A DNA stretch of 64,000 nucleotides from UBA6049 sp965662345. Lineage in GTDB: Bacteria > Bacteroidota > Bacteroidia > Flavobacteriales_G > Salibacteraceae. The stretch covers positions 62,001 through 126,000 of the forward strand of contig CBFIHE010000002.1 of the NCBI GenBank assembly GCA_965662345.1. Reading direction: 5' to 3'. Both the position numbers and the translations under genes were made by a program. The notes beneath the pieces are model-generated. The model was given only the letters and a program-made list of their open reading frames with translations. It was not told where the DNA came from and ran no database searches. Below, one piece after another: positions 62,178-64,000 of this stretch (its first letter is position 1; each line of letters opens with the position of its first letter).

Positions 62178-62682
62178 ACCACCCCGAATACATCAGATAG
62201 TTGTTGGCAATTCGCTTTACTTCACCTTCAAAAAGCTCCTTACTCAAGGTCTTCACTTTTTTCGCTGGAACTCCTGCATAAACACTACCAGATTCAATAT
62301 GGGTTCCTTCAAGCACAACTGCTCCCGCTGCTATTAAGCAGTTCTCTTCAATAACTACACCATCCATTACTATGGCCCCCATACCAATAAGTACGTTATC
62401 GTGAATTGTACAGCCGTGCACCAATGCATTATGACCAATAGAAACGTTATTCCCAATTGTTGTTGCAGCTTTTTCATAGGTACAGTGAATAACGGCTCCA
62501 TCTTGAACATTTACCTTATTCCCCAATCGAATGGCATTAACATCTCCTCTAACCACGCAATTAAACCAAAAACTGCATTCGTTACCTGCAATCAAATCTC
62601 CTATGAGTGTGGCATTTTCCGCTAAATAGCAGTCTTCACCAAATTGAGGTTCTTTTCCTCTACAAGTTTTAATCAAAGCCAT
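62170..62682 (-). CDS. Gamma-carbonic-anhydrase-like hexapeptide-repeat protein
   Basis: 170-aa left-handed beta-helix protein of the gamma-CA/PaaY/YrdA group, usually a trimer. The hexapeptide pattern runs through ATLIGDL, IRLGNKVNVQDGAVIH, TIGNNVSIGHNALVHG, VLIGMGAIVMDG and CLIAAGAVVLEG. Metal-ligand histidines correspond to those in AVIHC, IGHNALVHG; Arg and Asp of VVRGDVN are conserved. Whether it is an active carbonic anhydrase cannot be judged from sequence. Its promoter faces that of the divergent nfu gene. Confidence 0.9.
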   Translation of the reverse strand: MALIKTCRGKEPQFGEDCYLAENATLIGDLIAGNECSFWFNCVVRGDVNAIRLGNKVNVQDGAVIHCTYEKAATTIGNNVSIGHNALVHGCTIHDNVLIGMGAIVMDGVVIEENCLIAAGAVVLEGTHIESGSVYAGVPAKKVKTLSKELFEGEVKRIANNYLMYSGWFK

Positions 62683-62705
62683 CGTTCAGCCGTTTTATAC
62701 TATGT

Positions 62706-62727
62706 TACTTTTGCAACATCAAAACTA
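62706..62727. promoter_or_regulatory. Face-to-face promoter boxes of nfu and the gamma-CA gene
   Basis: Plus-strand TACTTTTG (62706-62713) precedes nfu (ATG 62741), and minus-strand TAGTTTTG (62720-62727) precedes the gamma-CA gene (ATG 62682). Only 6 bp separate the boxes and they point toward each other, so both cannot be used at the same instant. Confidence 0.5.
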
Positions 62728-62740
62728 AACTAAGTTGACT

Positions 62741-63361
62741 ATGGAAAAGAAAGCTGTGCCAGTTACTATATATGCAGAAAGCACCCCTAACCCAGCTGTT
62801 ATGAAGTTTGTTGCCAACAAAATCATGATTCAATATGGCGTTACGATTGAATATAACTCTGAAGACGAATGTGAAGATGCACCGTTAGCTCGCGTACTCT
62901 TCACCTTTCCTTTTGTAAAGAGCGTATTCTTTGCCAATAACTTTGTGTCTATCACCAAAACAGATTTGGTTGAATGGGATGACATTGTTCTAGAGCTTAG
63001 AGAATACCTCACTAATTACCTTCAAGCAGATAACCCTGTATTTGATAAACCTCCTGTACAAACACAACATACGGTTAAGAATGATTCAGGAGAAGAGGCT
63101 CCAGTTAAGGTTACGGCTACTCCACAGAACGAACTAGAAGAAAAAATCATCAATCTGCTAGAAGAATATGTGCGCCCTGCCGTAGAAGGTGATGGGGGAG
63201 CTATTCACTTCAAGTCGTATGAAGATGGAATTTTAACAGTTCGACTAAGTGGAGCATGTAGTGGATGCCCTTCCAGTACGGCCACATTAAAAGGAGGAAT
63301 TCAGAATTTGTTTAATCGTTTCATGCCTGAAGTAAAAGATGTGGTTGCTGAAGAAGTATAA
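62741..63361 (+). CDS. Two-domain Nfu Fe-S cluster carrier
   Basis: 206-aa protein. The N-terminal Nfu_N domain (about 5-95) starts VTIYAESTPNPAVMKFVANK and includes PLARVLFTFPFVKSVFFANNFVSITK; a linker follows; the NifU C-terminal domain (about 128-204) has YVRPAVEGDGGAIHFKSYEDG and the cluster-binding CxxC in LSGACSGCPSST. It delivers assembled Fe-S clusters to target enzymes. ATG 62741 is used; the frame start at 62735 is TTG. The next gene starts inside its 3' end. Confidence 0.95.
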   Translation: MEKKAVPVTIYAESTPNPAVMKFVANKIMIQYGVTIEYNSEDECEDAPLARVLFTFPFVKSVFFANNFVSITKTDLVEWDDIVLELREYLTNYLQADNPVFDKPPVQTQHTVKNDSGEEAPVKVTATPQNELEEKIINLLEEYVRPAVEGDGGAIHFKSYEDGILTVRLSGACSGCPSSTATLKGGIQNLFNRFMPEVKDVVAEEV

Positions 63362-63782
63362 CCTTTTGGTTCTCGTAATTGTCATTCTAGCGGGTTGTTC
63401 TGAGCCACAAGAAATTACCGTTATAAAAGATACTTTTGAGAATGGTAATCCCAGAATAGAAATGGCATACCTCATTTCAGGTAGCGATTCTGTTCCATTA
63501 AACCAGACTGAGTATCATGATAATGGTGCTATAAAGCTATCGGGCAAATTAGATAGCCTAGGTCAACGCCATGGAGAGTGGAATGCCTTTTATGCAGATA
63601 GTTCCAATTGGAGTAAAGGGTATTACGAACACGGCCTTGCAATAGGAAAACGCACGGTGTGGTATCCCAATGGACAAATTAGAATTGAAGGTCAGTATAA
63701 GAATGGAAAAGAGGTTGGGCTTTGGAAATACAGAAACGAGCAAGGTAAGGTGCTTAAAATAGAGGATTTTGATCAAAGGTGA
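63339..63782 (+). CDS. YwqK/MORN-repeat-like lipoprotein
   Basis: 147-aa lipoprotein, lipobox VIVILAGC at about residue 20. The mature part carries MORN-like repeats with the YxxGxx pattern: YHDNGAIKLSGKLDSLGQRHGEWNAFY, YYEHGLAIGKRTVWYPNGQIRIEGQYKNGKEVGLWKYRNEQG (cited in parts). Database labels such as 'YwqK antitoxin' have no support here, as no toxin gene is adjacent. It overlaps nfu by 23 bp, and its TGA overlaps the dnaG GTG start (GTGA). Confidence 0.83.
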   Translation: MWLLKKYNLLVLVIVILAGCSEPQEITVIKDTFENGNPRIEMAYLISGSDSVPLNQTEYHDNGAIKLSGKLDSLGQRHGEWNAFYADSSNWSKGYYEHGLAIGKRTVWYPNGQIRIEGQYKNGKEVGLWKYRNEQGKVLKIEDFDQR

Positions 63783-64000
63783 TAACTAGACAGACCATAG
63801 ATGCAATTATGGATGCTACCCGTATTGAAGAGGTAGTAGGTGATTTTGTGCAACTCAAAAAAGCGGGTTCTAGCATGAAAGCACTTTCTCCATTCACCAA
63901 CGAAAAAACACCCTCATTTGTAGTTAGTCCTGCCAAGCAGATTTTCAAGTGCTTTAGCTCTGGAAAAGGCGGCTCTGCCATTACCTTCTTGATGGAGCTT
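63779..64000 (+). CDS. dnaG: DNA primase DnaG, N-terminal part, with degenerate zinc-binding site
   Basis: First 74 codons of primase; the rest lies beyond the window. The N-terminus ITRQTIDAIMDATRIEEVVGDFVQLKKAG and FTNEKTPSFVVSPAKQIFKCF are clearly DnaG. Three of the four zinc ligands of the CHC2 finger are absent: the usual CPFH reads SPFT, and the second pair reads CFSS instead of CFGC-type CxxC. One Cys remains. Start GTG at 63779 overlaps the preceding stop. From memory, flavobacterial primases often lack these ligands, so this is probably a lineage trait and not a pseudogene. Confidence 0.9.
   Translation, partial: MITRQTIDAIMDATRIEEVVGDFVQLKKAGSSMKALSPFTNEKTPSFVVSPAKQIFKCFSSGKGGSAITFLMEL

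Noticed and set aside
63339..63782. Toxin-antitoxin system suggested by the YwqK-like protein
   Set aside because: The protein is a lipoprotein with MORN-like repeats, and its neighbours are nfu and dnaG; there is no toxin gene.
1..64000. CRISPR arrays, insertion sequences, prophage, integrons, tRNA genes
   Set aside because: No spaced direct repeats, transposase or integrase motifs, or tRNA-like cloverleaf sequences were seen in the short intergenic regions.

Overview
The window is a gene-dense chromosomal segment (about 40% GC by eye) from a member of the Bacteroidota, most likely a marine or aquatic flavobacterium. The evidence is the gliding genes gldB and gldC, PorG- and PorV-type proteins of the type IX secretion system (T9SS), T9SS C-terminal sorting domains, TonB receptors with a carboxypeptidase-regulatory N-terminal domain, lipoproteins with acidic runs after the lipobox cysteine, and many Bacteroidota-type promoter boxes of the form TAnnTTTG. 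No tRNA, rRNA, insertion sequence, prophage or CRISPR array was found. Placement below the phylum is inference.

Layout. 1-5132: a dcw cell-wall/division cluster on the minus strand (mraZ, rsmH, ftsL, ftsI, murE, the last cut by the window edge), preceded by a clear MraZ box. 5335-9728: an alpha/beta hydrolase with engB, gldB-gldC, a PorT-type barrel and nadE. 9730-15160: a minus-strand run of trmB, an alkyltransferase-like gene, mrp, a small nfu, and the two subunits of 2-oxoglutarate:ferredoxin oxidoreductase, which needs the Fe-S carriers beside it. 15255-20370: a glycosyltransferase, a GSCFA protein, isocitrate dehydrogenase and a DUF389 membrane protein.

20367-29597 looks like a phosphate-acquisition region. 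It holds a PhoR/PhoB-like pair, a surface lipoprotein, a TonB receptor, a small secreted protein, a second PhoB-like regulator whose phospho-acceptor Asp is Glu, and a Na+/phosphate symporter with a PhoU-like tail. Three of its promoter regions carry short repeats with an 11-bp period, the spacing used by PhoB-family regulators. I consider this the most interesting system in the window.

29599-37081: lipoproteins, a LuxE-like protein, a fasciclin protein, tyrS, an epimerase, and a glycosyltransferase-dihydroorotase-DUF4296 operon. 37213-49513: seven co-directional genes for a cell-surface system (secreted nuclease-like protein, two large T9SS-type proteins, a lipoprotein, a TonB receptor, a PorV/PorQ-like barrel and a beta-propeller lipoprotein).

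49510-62177: the envelope-biogenesis cluster (hydrolase and pdxJ, then CBS protein, BamA-like protein, nadK, three tandem PorG-like genes, uppS, bamA, two skp/ompH genes and murI). 62170-64000: a gamma-carbonic-anhydrase-like protein, nfu, a YwqK-like lipoprotein, and the start of dnaG, whose zinc site is degenerate. The uppS and murI genes share an unusual layout: promoter box, then a terminator hairpin, then the start codon.
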